Shown here one piece after another: positions 27,871 to 35,651 of a stretch of 64,000 bases of DNA. The stretch is from Anaerolineales bacterium (GTDB lineage Bacteria > Chloroflexota > Anaerolineae > Anaerolineales > Villigracilaceae). Position 1 is the stretch's first letter, and each line of letters opens with the position of its first letter. The stretch lies in NCBI GenBank assembly GCA_016934715.1, contig JAFGSI010000053.1, forward strand, positions 45,973 through 109,972, read 5' to 3'. The notes beneath the pieces are model-generated. The model worked only from the letters and a program-made list of their open reading frames with translations. It did no database searches and had not been told where the DNA came from. The position numbers and the translations under genes were made by a program.

Positions 27871-29094
27871 ATGAAGAAGAAGAACTTCCTCTCCCGCCTG
27901 CTCGACGATGAGCGCAACTTCGTGCGTCCGTTCTTCCTGTTCTTGACCCTGGTCCTGGTGGGAATCTACATCTGGGTTTTGATCGACTCGCCGGTGAAGG
28001 AGTCGGTCTGGAAGATCGTCGTGTTCACGATCCTGATGAACCTCCACATCCTCCTGTACTGGCTCTCTCCGTGGATCTTCGAGCATCCGCGCTGGATGGC
28101 GCCGTATCTGATCTTCCAGGGCCTGCTGGCCTTCGCGATGGGTATGTTGACCCGGGTGATCGGGATCACGTTAGGCCTGTATCCAGGGCTGATCGGCCTG
28201 GTGATCGGTCTGCCGGTCAAGCCGGGCTGGCGGGTTTTGGCGGTCGGATATTTCCTGTCCCTGTCGCTGGCCAATTACCTGATTCTGACAGGGCCGGGGG
28301 CCACCCTGTGGTGGGTCATGGCGACGGTTCCGATCACGCTCTTCGTGTCCATCTACGTCATCATGTACCTGCGTCAGGCCGAGGCGCGCGAACAGGCGCA
28401 GGTCCTGCTGCAGGAACTGGAAGCCGCCAATCGCCAGTTGACCGAATACGTCGCCCAGGTCGAGGACTTGACCATCCTCAATGAACGCCAGCGCATGGCG
28501 CGCGAGCTCCACGATACGCTTTCGCAGGGTCTGGCTGGGCTCATCATGCAGATGGAGGCGGTCGACGCGCATCTTGCAGGGGAGCGTCCCGAGCGGGCCC
28601 GGGACGTCCTGCAGCTGACGATGGAGAAGGCCCGGGTCACGCTGGCGGAGGCCCGCCGGGCGATCGATGACCTGCGCCAGCCCGGGACCCTTGGCCTGGG
28701 TGAGGCCGTACGCCTGGAGGTCGAACGATTTACCGCTTCGACCGGGATTCCCTGTGAGACGAAGATCTTCCTGCCCGAAGTGCTTCCTCCCCCACTGGTT
28801 GAGGCGGTCGTACGGGTGGTGGCCGAGGGACTGACCAACATCGCCCGCCATGCCCGGGCCCACACGAGCCGGTTGCAGATGACAGGAGCGGAGGACGCGC
28901 GGGCGCTTGTGATCGAACTCGCGGACGATGGCATCGGCTTCGACCCCGCGGCGGTGGAAGCCGGGCATTATGGACTGCTGGGGATGCGTGAGCGCCTGCG
29001 GTTGGTGGATGGCAGCCTTGAGGTCCGCAGCGTTCCCGGGGAGGGGACCCGGGTCCTGATCCAGATCCCCCTTCCGGAGGCCCCTCGTGACTGA
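27871..29094 (+). CDS. Membrane sensor histidine kinase 1 (NarX/LiaS type)
   Basis: The 407-residue protein has about six N-terminal membrane helices (residues 20-165), a short coiled coil, a HisKA_3 dimerisation domain with phospho-acceptor H214 in RELHDTLSQGLAG, and a C-terminal HATPase domain (VVAEGLTNIARHARA, ELADDGIGFDP, HYGLLGMRERL). I place the start at 27871 (MKKKNF). A TACAAT box at 27856-27861 lies only nine bases before it, so the transcript may be leaderless. The gene overlaps kinase 2 by 8 bp. The stimulus is unknown; linkage to an ABC exporter suggests envelope or drug stress. Confidence 0.88.
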   Translation: MKKKNFLSRLLDDERNFVRPFFLFLTLVLVGIYIWVLIDSPVKESVWKIVVFTILMNLHILLYWLSPWIFEHPRWMAPYLIFQGLLAFAMGMLTRVIGITLGLYPGLIGLVIGLPVKPGWRVLAVGYFLSLSLANYLILTGPGATLWWVMATVPITLFVSIYVIMYLRQAEAREQAQVLLQELEAANRQLTEYVAQVEDLTILNERQRMARELHDTLSQGLAGLIMQMEAVDAHLAGERPERARDVLQLTMEKARVTLAEARRAIDDLRQPGTLGLGEAVRLEVERFTASTGIPCETKIFLPEVLPPPLVEAVVRVVAEGLTNIARHARAHTSRLQMTGAEDARALVIELADDGIGFDPAAVEAGHYGLLGMRERLRLVDGSLEVRSVPGEGTRVLIQIPLPEAPRD

Positions 29095-30307
29095 AGCCGC
29101 CGGTCGAGGCGTGCTCGCGAAGATCCCCGTCGACCTGCGCTGGCTGCTGGGGCTGCTGACCCTGGTGGCGGTGATCATGTATGCGGTGGGGATCGCCACT
29201 GACCCTGGCCTGCGCCAGCCGCTGCCCCTGGTCGCCCTGACCGTACTGCTGGCCACCCACCTGCTGTTGCACTGGCTTTTGGTCAAACTTGCATTGCGGC
29301 CCGCCTGGTTGACGGCCTATTTCATTGCCCAGGGGCTGCTGTTCTTTGCGATCTGCCTGGTTTCCCGCAGCCCGAATATGATCTTCCCTCTTTTCGCCGG
29401 GTTGCTGGGCGAGGCCGTTGGGTCCCTGGGGCTGAACCGCCGTGGTGTCCTGGCCATTCTCTATGTTGTCCTGATTCTGGTGATCAGTATCTTTCTGCTG
29501 TTTGAGCGGTCCGTTTCTGGATGGATGATCGTCGGAACGATGGCGATCGTGGTCTCGGCGGTGCTTTATACGACGTTGTACAAGCGCCAGGTGGAATCAC
29601 GCACCGAGGCACAGACGCTCCTGCAGGATCTGGAAGTTGCCCATCGTCGGTTGGGCGAGTATGCTGCCCGGGTCGAGGAGCTGACCACCGCCGCCGAGCG
29701 CCAGCGCATGGCGCGCGAATTACACGATACGCTCTCGCAGGGCCTGGCCGGGCTGACCCTGCAGCTTGAAGCCGTGGAGGCCCACCTGGCGGGAGGACGA
29801 CCGGAACGGGCCCTGGAGATCGTGCTCCAGGCCCGCGGGCGGGCGCGCGAAGCTCTGGCCGGTTCGCGGCGGGCGATCGATGATCTGCGCCGATCAGATT
29901 CACCCGACCTGGGGGAGGCCATACACCAGGAGGCCGAGCATTTCAGCCTGTCGACCGGCATCCCGTGCCGGGTCGCGGTCGCCCTTCCGGGGGCCATGCC
30001 GGGGGCGCTGGTCGAAACCGTCCTGCGGGTCGTGGCCGAGGGCCTGACCAACGTCGCCCGGCACGCGCAGGCGAAGAACGTTGTCCTGCGTATAGCCATA
30101 ACAGACCCGCAGGACGCGCTGTCGATCATGATCACGGATGATGGGATCGGCTTCGACCCTGATCTGGTCGCAGCCGGGCATTACGGGTTGTTGGGGATGG
30201 GGGAACGCGTCCGACTGGTGGGAGGTGGGTTCGAAATCCACAGCGCCCCAGGCCGGGGGACCCAACTTGTGATACGATTGCCACTGGAGACTTCCGCCGA
30301 TGAGTGA
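29087..30307 (+). CDS. Membrane sensor histidine kinase 2, paralogue of kinase 1
   Basis: The 406-residue protein has the same architecture as the gene before it: six N-terminal helices, HisKA_3 domain with H213 in RELHDTLSQGLAGL, and HATPase domain with VVAEGLTNVARHAQA and DDGIGFDPD. Identity between the two is high in the kinase core and low in the membrane part. It starts with GTG inside the end of kinase 1 and its stop overlaps the response regulator start, so all three are translated together. Tandem duplication with divergence of the sensor part is the simplest reading. Confidence 0.88.
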   Translation: MTEAAGRGVLAKIPVDLRWLLGLLTLVAVIMYAVGIATDPGLRQPLPLVALTVLLATHLLLHWLLVKLALRPAWLTAYFIAQGLLFFAICLVSRSPNMIFPLFAGLLGEAVGSLGLNRRGVLAILYVVLILVISIFLLFERSVSGWMIVGTMAIVVSAVLYTTLYKRQVESRTEAQTLLQDLEVAHRRLGEYAARVEELTTAAERQRMARELHDTLSQGLAGLTLQLEAVEAHLAGGRPERALEIVLQARGRAREALAGSRRAIDDLRRSDSPDLGEAIHQEAEHFSLSTGIPCRVAVALPGAMPGALVETVLRVVAEGLTNVARHAQAKNVVLRIAITDPQDALSIMITDDGIGFDPDLVAAGHYGLLGMGERVRLVGGGFEIHSAPGRGTQLVIRLPLETSADE

Positions 30308-30944
30308 CACCATCCGCATCCTGGTTGCTGATGACCACCTGATCATCCGCCAGGGGCTGCGATTGATCCTCGAGACCCAGACCGGCTTTGAACTGGTCGG
30401 CGAGGCCGCCGACGGGGCCGAGGCGGTCCGCCTGTGCGCTGAACTGCACCCTGACGTGGTCCTGATGGACCTGCGCATGCCCGGCATGGATGGTCTGACC
30501 GCCATCGAGAAGTTGGGCGAAACCCAGCCTGATGTGGCGGTGGTCATCCTGACCACCTTCAACGAGGACGAATTGATGCTGCGTGGGCTGCGTCTGGGGG
30601 CCAAGAGCTACCTGCTCAAGGATACTGATCGCGAGTCATTGTTCGACGCCATCCAGGCCGCGGCGCGCGGCGAGACCCTGCTCCAGCCCGAAGTGATGGA
30701 CCGGCTGCTCTCGAACGTTGGTTCGGTGGCCCAGGCCGCAAGGACGAACGAAGCCCTGCTGACCGATCGCGAGATGGAAGTCTTGCGGGCCGTGGCGCGC
30801 GGCGATCGCAGCAAGGAGATCGCCCTGCAGCTGGGCATTACCGAACGGACGGTCAAGGCGCACCTGGCGAGCATCTATAACAAGCTGGGGGTCGACTCGC
30901 GAGCCGCGGCGATCGCCACCGCAGCCCAACAAGGTTGGTTGTGA
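30300..30944 (+). CDS. NarL/LuxR-family response regulator
   Basis: The 214-residue protein has a receiver domain (acid pocket DDH near the N-terminus, phospho-acceptor D57 in LMDLRMPGMDG, T and K switch residues in ILTTFN and YLLKD) and a LuxR-type helix-turn-helix (LTDREMEVLRAVARG, ITERTVKAHLASIYNKLGV). Its start overlaps the end of kinase 2. It is the only regulator for two kinases and most likely controls the divergent ABC exporter operon through the dyad at 27803. Confidence 0.93.
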   Translation: MSDTIRILVADDHLIIRQGLRLILETQTGFELVGEAADGAEAVRLCAELHPDVVLMDLRMPGMDGLTAIEKLGETQPDVAVVILTTFNEDELMLRGLRLGAKSYLLKDTDRESLFDAIQAAARGETLLQPEVMDRLLSNVGSVAQAARTNEALLTDREMEVLRAVARGDRSKEIALQLGITERTVKAHLASIYNKLGVDSRAAAIATAAQQGWL

Positions 30945-31030
30945 GACGATTTGTCTCAAAGGATCCTTCGCCCCCTCCCCAAGGCCTCGATGTCTTCCTT
31001 CCTGCCCTCGACGATCGCCAGCCGCTCTTC

Positions 31031-31062
31031 GGGCCAGGTCTTTTATTTGACCTGGCCCGGTC
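31031..31062 (+). terminator. Terminator after the response regulator
   Basis: GGGCCAGGTC (31031-31040) pairs perfectly with GACCTGGCCC (31049-31058) across TTTTATTT. The tail, GGTCCTTTC, is only moderately T-rich. The surrounding 230 bp contain no recognisable gene. Confidence 0.7.
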
Positions 31063-31178
31063 CTTTCATGGATGGGGCCTGCGCAGGTTGACCCGCTGGT
31101 GGCGGCCCCAGGTATGGGGGTTCCTCGACCGGCCCACAGGCGGCGGTGAATTCCATCCTGTTCAGGATCGCCGAATTG

Positions 31179-31535
31179 CTATCCCAGCAGCTGGCTGACC
31201 CCCAGCGCAAGAAGTGTATTGATCAGGATCGCCGGATAGTAGAATTTCCCGATCCGTTTCGGAGGGCCATCCAGCCCCGCCTGGGCGACGGCGAAGTCCA
31301 GCCAGTTCTGGGTGTATTTCTTGGTTTTGATCCGATAGGCGAAGTGGACAAGCAGCATCAAGAAGAGGAAGGTGCCTGAAAACAGGGCGGTCTTGACCCA
31401 GCCAGACAACCACAGAAACCCTCCCAGGAAACCCAGCAGGATGAAAACCTTCGTGATCTTGAACCAGCGCGGCTGCAGGGTGTGTGATCTCAAGAAGGCC
31501 AGGTCATCTTGGATTTCATCGATCCACCTGGGCAT
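31179..31535 (-). CDS. Small membrane protein, unknown
   Basis: The 118-residue protein has a charged N-terminus (MPRWIDEIQDDLAFLRSHTL) and two or three membrane helices (ILLGFLGGFLWL, ALFSGTFLFLMLLVHFAY, PAILINTLLALGVSQLL). It is the last gene of the acyltransferase-flavoprotein operon, 30 bp behind the flavoprotein. No family recognised. Confidence 0.7.
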   Translation of the reverse strand: MPRWIDEIQDDLAFLRSHTLQPRWFKITKVFILLGFLGGFLWLSGWVKTALFSGTFLFLMLLVHFAYRIKTKKYTQNWLDFAVAQAGLDGPPKRIGKFYYPAILINTLLALGVSQLLG

Positions 31536-31565
31536 GGTTTGCCCCTTTCTCGAGTGATGCGCCTT

Positions 31566-33077
31566 TCAATTTTCTGGCAGGCTTGCTGTGAAGGGTCGCC
31601 TGTCCCTGGCGCAGAGCAACTGAATGACGTTGCGCCCGGATGCGGCCGCCAGGCTGACGGTCCCGCCCGGCTCGACCCACTGACCAGCCATCCAGAAGCG
31701 GTCCAGTCCGGGCAGGGTCTTGGGCACCCCCAGGATCATCAGCGGTACGGTCTCGCGGGCCAGCAGCCAACCGCAGGTGGCGCCCATCCAGTTGCCGGTG
31801 TAGCGCTCGTAGCTGAGCGGGGTGGCCTCGTCGGTGAATTCGATATCGGCCTGGATGCCGGGATGCCACTTTTTCAGTTGGTCGACCAGGATGTCGGAGA
31901 TCTGGGACTGCTCGCTGTCGTAGAGCGTACGGCCGTAGATGCGCTGCCAGTAAGAGTAGTTGGTGCGCACCATGATCTCCATGACCGAACAGCCGGATGG
32001 GGCCAGGGACGGGTCGAAGCAGTAATGCTTGATGCTGACCTCGGAGCGTTCCTCGCCGGCCAGCAGGATCGGCTCGTCGAGCAGGTGGGTGACCCAATGC
32101 GGCTCGCGTGACAGGTCGCGCTGGACCCCCAGCGAGACCTGGACCATCTGGTGGGTGGGCAGGTGTCCGTCGTACATGCGCCGGATCGTGCGATCGGTGA
32201 ACTCACCGCCGAGCATGTCAAAGATCGTGGCATGCCCATCGGCGCAGGAGATGACATCGTCGGCGTAATGGACCTCGTCGTTGTAGAGCCGCACACCGAC
32301 GGCTTTTCTGTTTTGGGTCAGGATCTTCTCGACCTGATGGCGATAGAAGATCTCGCCGCCCAGGTCGATGAAACGCTTTTCGATGGCCCGCACGAATTCG
32401 AGCGAAGCCCCGACCGGAAAGCCGGCATTTTCAGCATTCATATAGGCCAGCAGCATCATGCCCATCATCGCCGGGGCTTCGTCCCAGGAAAACATCTGCG
32501 GGATGGCCCTGCGCAGGAAAGGATCCTGGAAGCGAAGGGCGAAAGCCTTCATCGAGGTCAGCGCCCAGGTCAAGAGCGAGGGGACGAAGGGCATCATCTT
32601 GGCGCCGAAAGCACGCCAGTCGAGGGCGTCGAAGAGCGGCCGGGGTTTGGCGTACAGGGCGGTCAGGTCGAAGTGGGCGAAGTGGCGCACGCCGCAGGCG
32701 AAGGCCCGGATCGGTTCTTCGTCACCCGGTGCCAGATCCAGCAGATGCGCCTCCAGCCGGTCGGGGTCAGTGTAGACGGTCAGGGTCTTCGTGCCGTCGG
32801 TCAGGCGTTGGTACTCCTCGTGGTTGACGAACCGGCGCCCCTGGACGGCACCGAGTTCCTGCCACATCTGGTTGAAGGGCTGGCCCTCGCCTGAGCCGAA
32901 CAGGTAATGGATGCAGCCGTCAAAGGTGTAGCCTTTACGGGTCCAGGCGGTACACAGGCCGCCGGGCAGGTGGTGGAGTTCGAAGATCTTGACCCGGTAG
33001 CCATTCATGCGGGCATAACAGCCAGCCGACAGGCCGGCGATCCCGCCGCCGACGATGATGATCGATTTCTCAGCCAT
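31566..33077 (-). CDS. CrtI-like FAD-dependent oxidoreductase
   Basis: The 503-residue protein has an N-terminal Rossmann dinucleotide site (IIVGGGIAGLSAGCYARMNG, followed by KIFELHHLPGGLC) and the C-terminal FAD signature FWMAGQWVEPGGTVSLAAAS. This fits the phytoene desaturase/retinol saturase superfamily, which acts on polyenes and other hydrophobic isoprenoids. It starts 6 bp after a membrane protein gene in an operon with two acyltransferases, so an acylated carotenoid or other modified membrane lipid is a possible product; that is inference. No other carotenoid gene is present in the window. Confidence 0.82.
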   Translation of the reverse strand: MAEKSIIIVGGGIAGLSAGCYARMNGYRVKIFELHHLPGGLCTAWTRKGYTFDGCIHYLFGSGEGQPFNQMWQELGAVQGRRFVNHEEYQRLTDGTKTLTVYTDPDRLEAHLLDLAPGDEEPIRAFACGVRHFAHFDLTALYAKPRPLFDALDWRAFGAKMMPFVPSLLTWALTSMKAFALRFQDPFLRRAIPQMFSWDEAPAMMGMMLLAYMNAENAGFPVGASLEFVRAIEKRFIDLGGEIFYRHQVEKILTQNRKAVGVRLYNDEVHYADDVISCADGHATIFDMLGGEFTDRTIRRMYDGHLPTHQMVQVSLGVQRDLSREPHWVTHLLDEPILLAGEERSEVSIKHYCFDPSLAPSGCSVMEIMVRTNYSYWQRIYGRTLYDSEQSQISDILVDQLKKWHPGIQADIEFTDEATPLSYERYTGNWMGATCGWLLARETVPLMILGVPKTLPGLDRFWMAGQWVEPGGTVSLAAASGRNVIQLLCARDRRPFTASLPEN

Positions 33078-33083
33078 GCCAGA

Positions 33084-33491
33084 CTACCCGAATATCTGCC
33101 GAACGCGCCAGAGGTAGAAGACCAGGCCGGCCGCGACCAGCACCGCCAGGACCTGGGGAAGGACGATCTCGATGGGAATGGGAGGGCCGTTCTGGATCAC
33201 CATCACAAAGATCTCGACCGAGGCGTAGATATAGAAGCCGGCTACAAACTGGGAGGCGAGGTAGCCCCAGGCTTTCCGCCTCCACAGACCGATGGCGGCC
33301 AGAATGGAGATCGGCGCGTTGACCAGCAGGTCGGTGATCGGGAAGCTGTAATCCACGCTGGGCGGAAAGGCGAACAGGAATCCTTCCCCCCACAGGAAGA
33401 GCGAGCCGAAGAAGGCCAGCAGGCCGAACAGCAAGAGCAGGACGGCCAGGAGGGATACGAAAAAGGGGCGGGTGCGGTTGGTGGTTGTCAT
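33084..33491 (-). CDS. Membrane protein, unknown
   Basis: The 135-residue protein has four predicted helices, including LLAVLLLLFGLLAFFGSLFL and VLPQVLAVLVAAGLVFYLW. The pattern IGLWRRKAWGYLASQFVAGF resembles small bacterial membrane proteins of unknown role. Its ATG overlaps the stop of the 40-residue ORF upstream. Confidence 0.75.
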   Translation of the reverse strand: MTTTNRTRPFFVSLLAVLLLLFGLLAFFGSLFLWGEGFLFAFPPSVDYSFPITDLLVNAPISILAAIGLWRRKAWGYLASQFVAGFYIYASVEIFVMVIQNGPPIPIEIVLPQVLAVLVAAGLVFYLWRVRQIFG

Positions 33492-33610
33492 CTTACTGCT
33501 CCCTGCAGAAATTGCGGAACGGAAGTTGCCGCGAGGCAGATGGGTGCAACGATCTCGGTTCGGACATAGACGCAGTACTCTGGAATTTCCTGAGGCGGGA
33601 GTTGTTTCAT
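33488..33610 (-). CDS. 40-residue ORF coupled to both neighbours
   Basis: The frame starts at ATG 33610-33608, which overlaps the TGA of the acyltransferase gene, and ends at TGA 33490-33488, which overlaps the ATG of the next gene. Both junctions are ATGA, the standard sign of coupled translation. AGGAAAG lies upstream. The product, starting MKQLPPQEIPEYCVYVRTEI, is soluble-looking with two cysteines (13 and 25). The double overlap makes chance unlikely. No family recognised. Confidence 0.6.
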   Translation of the reverse strand: MKQLPPQEIPEYCVYVRTEIVAPICLAATSVPQFLQGAVR

Positions 33611-34515
33611 TGGCTTCTTTCCTGTGCGGATTGCTGGACAGCGTTCATGTGCTGGAACAGGAGTTGTTTCTGGCGGGCGATGACCCCCGGGAGCAGGCTC
33701 CCGCCCTCACTCTCGGGCTGAAGGTCGGCGGCGGTGACCGGTGGGCCGAAGGAGATCGACGGGGAGATCAGCAGGCGTCCGGGGGCGAGCAGCTGGGTGA
33801 TCACCTGCCCGAACTCGGCCAGCCGCTGGCGATCGATCTGCTTGCGCCGCAGCCAGGTGATCGGGTGGTGGGCCCATTTTGGCGACACCACCTCGCTGAC
33901 GACGGTCGGCAGCAGGCGCAGGCCGTGGACATGTTTGAAGAAGAAATCGATCCCTTCCAGCCAGTGGTCCATCATTTCCGCTGCGCCCGGGTAGACAGCC
34001 GGGTCGGGGTCACGGTGGCCGGCCCCAAAGTAGAGCAGAACCCCGCCCGCCTGCAGGTGACGGATGGCGGCGCGCATGGCTGCCATGCGGTGATGGACCC
34101 GCTTGCGCGAAGCGAAGATGACATGCTGGCGCGTATGCGGCAGGTTCTCCAGGAAGGGGATCTCGGTGGAAATCCAGCAGATCTCCCGCCGGCCCAGCTG
34201 TGAAAAGACGACCAGGGCATCGTAGGCTCCCGGGTGATTGGAGGCGACCAGCAGCGGTCCCTCGGCCGGGATGTGCTGGCAGCCTTTCCCTGCGATCGGG
34301 GTGCAAAAATGGGACAGCATCCACTCGGATGCTTTTGGCAGTCCCTGGTCGATGAGGATCCGATCGAAGGTCAGGCTCATCGCGGCCAGGCGGCTCATCA
34401 GCGGGCGGAACAGCCGCCAGGCCAGCGTGCGCAGGGGCGCGACCTTGGGCAGCCCGACCGCGCCGACCACTTCGTCGACCAGGGTCCGGGCCAGGAACAG
34501 GGTTTCTTCGTCCAA
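33607..34515 (-). CDS. PlsC-like acyltransferase, paralogue 2
   Basis: The real gene begins at TTG 34515 with a GGAG ribosome site six bases upstream; the longer frame reaching to 35460 is the shadow of the preceding gene. The roughly 302-residue protein contains PLLVASNHPGAYDALVVFSQ, where NH..xxD is the lysophospholipid acyltransferase motif, then EIPFLENLPHTR and GGVLLYFGAGHRDPDPAVYP. It would move an acyl group onto a lipid or carotenoid-type acceptor at the membrane. It starts 14 bp after its paralogue and overlaps the 40-residue ORF. Confidence 0.8.
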   Translation of the reverse strand: MDEETLFLARTLVDEVVGAVGLPKVAPLRTLAWRLFRPLMSRLAAMSLTFDRILIDQGLPKASEWMLSHFCTPIAGKGCQHIPAEGPLLVASNHPGAYDALVVFSQLGRREICWISTEIPFLENLPHTRQHVIFASRKRVHHRMAAMRAAIRHLQAGGVLLYFGAGHRDPDPAVYPGAAEMMDHWLEGIDFFFKHVHGLRLLPTVVSEVVSPKWAHHPITWLRRKQIDRQRLAEFGQVITQLLAPGRLLISPSISFGPPVTAADLQPESEGGSLLPGVIARQKQLLFQHMNAVQQSAQERSQ

Positions 34516-34529
34516 GCTTTTCTCCAGGT

Positions 34530-35432
34530 TCAGGTCGCGTATCCGCCGAAGGCTTGCACGTGTTCGACCAGCAGGGCCCTGCCGCGGGCGATGACGGCCG
34601 GCAGAAGGTGCTTCCCGTCCGTCTCGCGGCGAAGTTCGGGCACCGATACCGGTGGGGCAAAGCTGACCCGGGGATAGGCATACAGCCGGCCGGGCTGGAA
34701 CAGCTGCTGGAGCACCTGCCCGAATTCGGCCAGGCGCCGCCGCTGCCAGTCGATCTTGCGCAGGCGGGTGATGGGGTGATGGGCCCAGCCTGGCGTCAGG
34801 ATCCCACTGGCGATGGTCGCCAGCAGCCGGGTCTGCGGGACCTGGCGCAGGAACAGGTCGATCGACGACGACCAGCTGGCAATCTGGGCCGCCGCACCCG
34901 GGTAGACAGCCGGGTCGGGGTCGATCAGCCCGGAGCCGAAGAGCAGCAGGGTCCCGCCGGATCGCAGGTGGCGGATCCCGGCCCGGGCGGCGGTCATCCG
35001 GTCCTGGGTTCGGCCGGTCAGGTAGATCAGATGCCGGCTGGCATTGGGCAGGTGCCTCAGGAAGGGGATGTCGCTGGCGATGATCGCCAGATCCTGGCGT
35101 TTCAATTGGGAGGGGATGACCAGGAAGTCGTAGGCCCCGACGTGGTTGGCAATGACCAGCAGCGGTCCGTTCGGCGGGATCATTTCGGTCCCGCGGGACA
35201 GTACATCCCGGACCCAGTGGCTGGCCATCCAGCCGGCGGCGGAGGGGAATCCGTCGCTGGCGATCATCCGGTCGGCGGTCAAACCGATGGCCGAGAGCCG
35301 GTCGGTGGCTTGACCGAAAAGAGGCCGGAAGAGATGGTGCAACCACCTGGTCTTGGGCAGGCCGATTGCGTTGAGGATTTCGTAGATGAGCGTGTCGCTC
35401 AGGGCCTGGACGGCGGCGTCGGTCGGGGGCAT
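34530..35432 (-). CDS. PlsC-like acyltransferase, paralogue 1
   Basis: The 300-residue protein has PLLVIANHVGAYDFLVIPSQ, SDIPFLRHLPNASR and LLLFGSGLIDPDPAVYPGAA, matching paralogue 2 over the whole length. I chose the ATG at 35432 because AGGAG lies seven bases before it; an upstream ATG at 35462 sits in the promoter region. It is the first gene of a six-gene minus-strand operon. The tandem pair arose by duplication. The acceptor is unknown. Confidence 0.82.
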   Translation of the reverse strand: MPPTDAAVQALSDTLIYEILNAIGLPKTRWLHHLFRPLFGQATDRLSAIGLTADRMIASDGFPSAAGWMASHWVRDVLSRGTEMIPPNGPLLVIANHVGAYDFLVIPSQLKRQDLAIIASDIPFLRHLPNASRHLIYLTGRTQDRMTAARAGIRHLRSGGTLLLFGSGLIDPDPAVYPGAAAQIASWSSSIDLFLRQVPQTRLLATIASGILTPGWAHHPITRLRKIDWQRRRLAEFGQVLQQLFQPGRLYAYPRVSFAPPVSVPELRRETDGKHLLPAVIARGRALLVEHVQAFGGYAT

Positions 35433-35515
35433 GCTCGCGCTCCTCACAATAGTGTAACACAATCGTTAAGCCCGGGTTCTTCGAAATGGGATAGAATCAG
35501 GAACAGGAGGCCGTG

Positions 35516-35641
35516 ATGTCCGAGAAACCTGTGCGATTCAAGATCAGCGAAGATTGGTGGGCGGTGATCATCGCCTGTCTGCTCATTCTCCTGTCTGCCG
35601 TGGGGCTGCTCGGTGAGGGCGGCCTGCGGATCTCGTTCTAG
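35516..35641 (+). CDS. 41-residue single-pass membrane partner of the YeiH-type transporter
   Basis: An ATG at 35516 follows AGGAGG and opens a 41-codon frame ending at TAG 35641. The product starts MSEKPVRFKISEDWWAVIIA and contains one helix (VIIACLLILLSAVGLLG). The SEDWWAV..G segment resembles the first membrane helix found at the N-terminus of longer proteins of the YeiH family, so here that helix seems to be encoded separately. The transporter gene begins 10 bp later. Confidence 0.7.
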   Translation: MSEKPVRFKISEDWWAVIIACLLILLSAVGLLGEGGLRISF

Positions 35642-35651
35642 GAGGTGGAAG

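Noticed and set aside
33607..35460. 617-codon minus-strand frame as one acyltransferase
   Set aside because: Its first half overlaps the first acyltransferase in another frame and has no protein character (Arg/Pro rich). The real start is TTG 34515.
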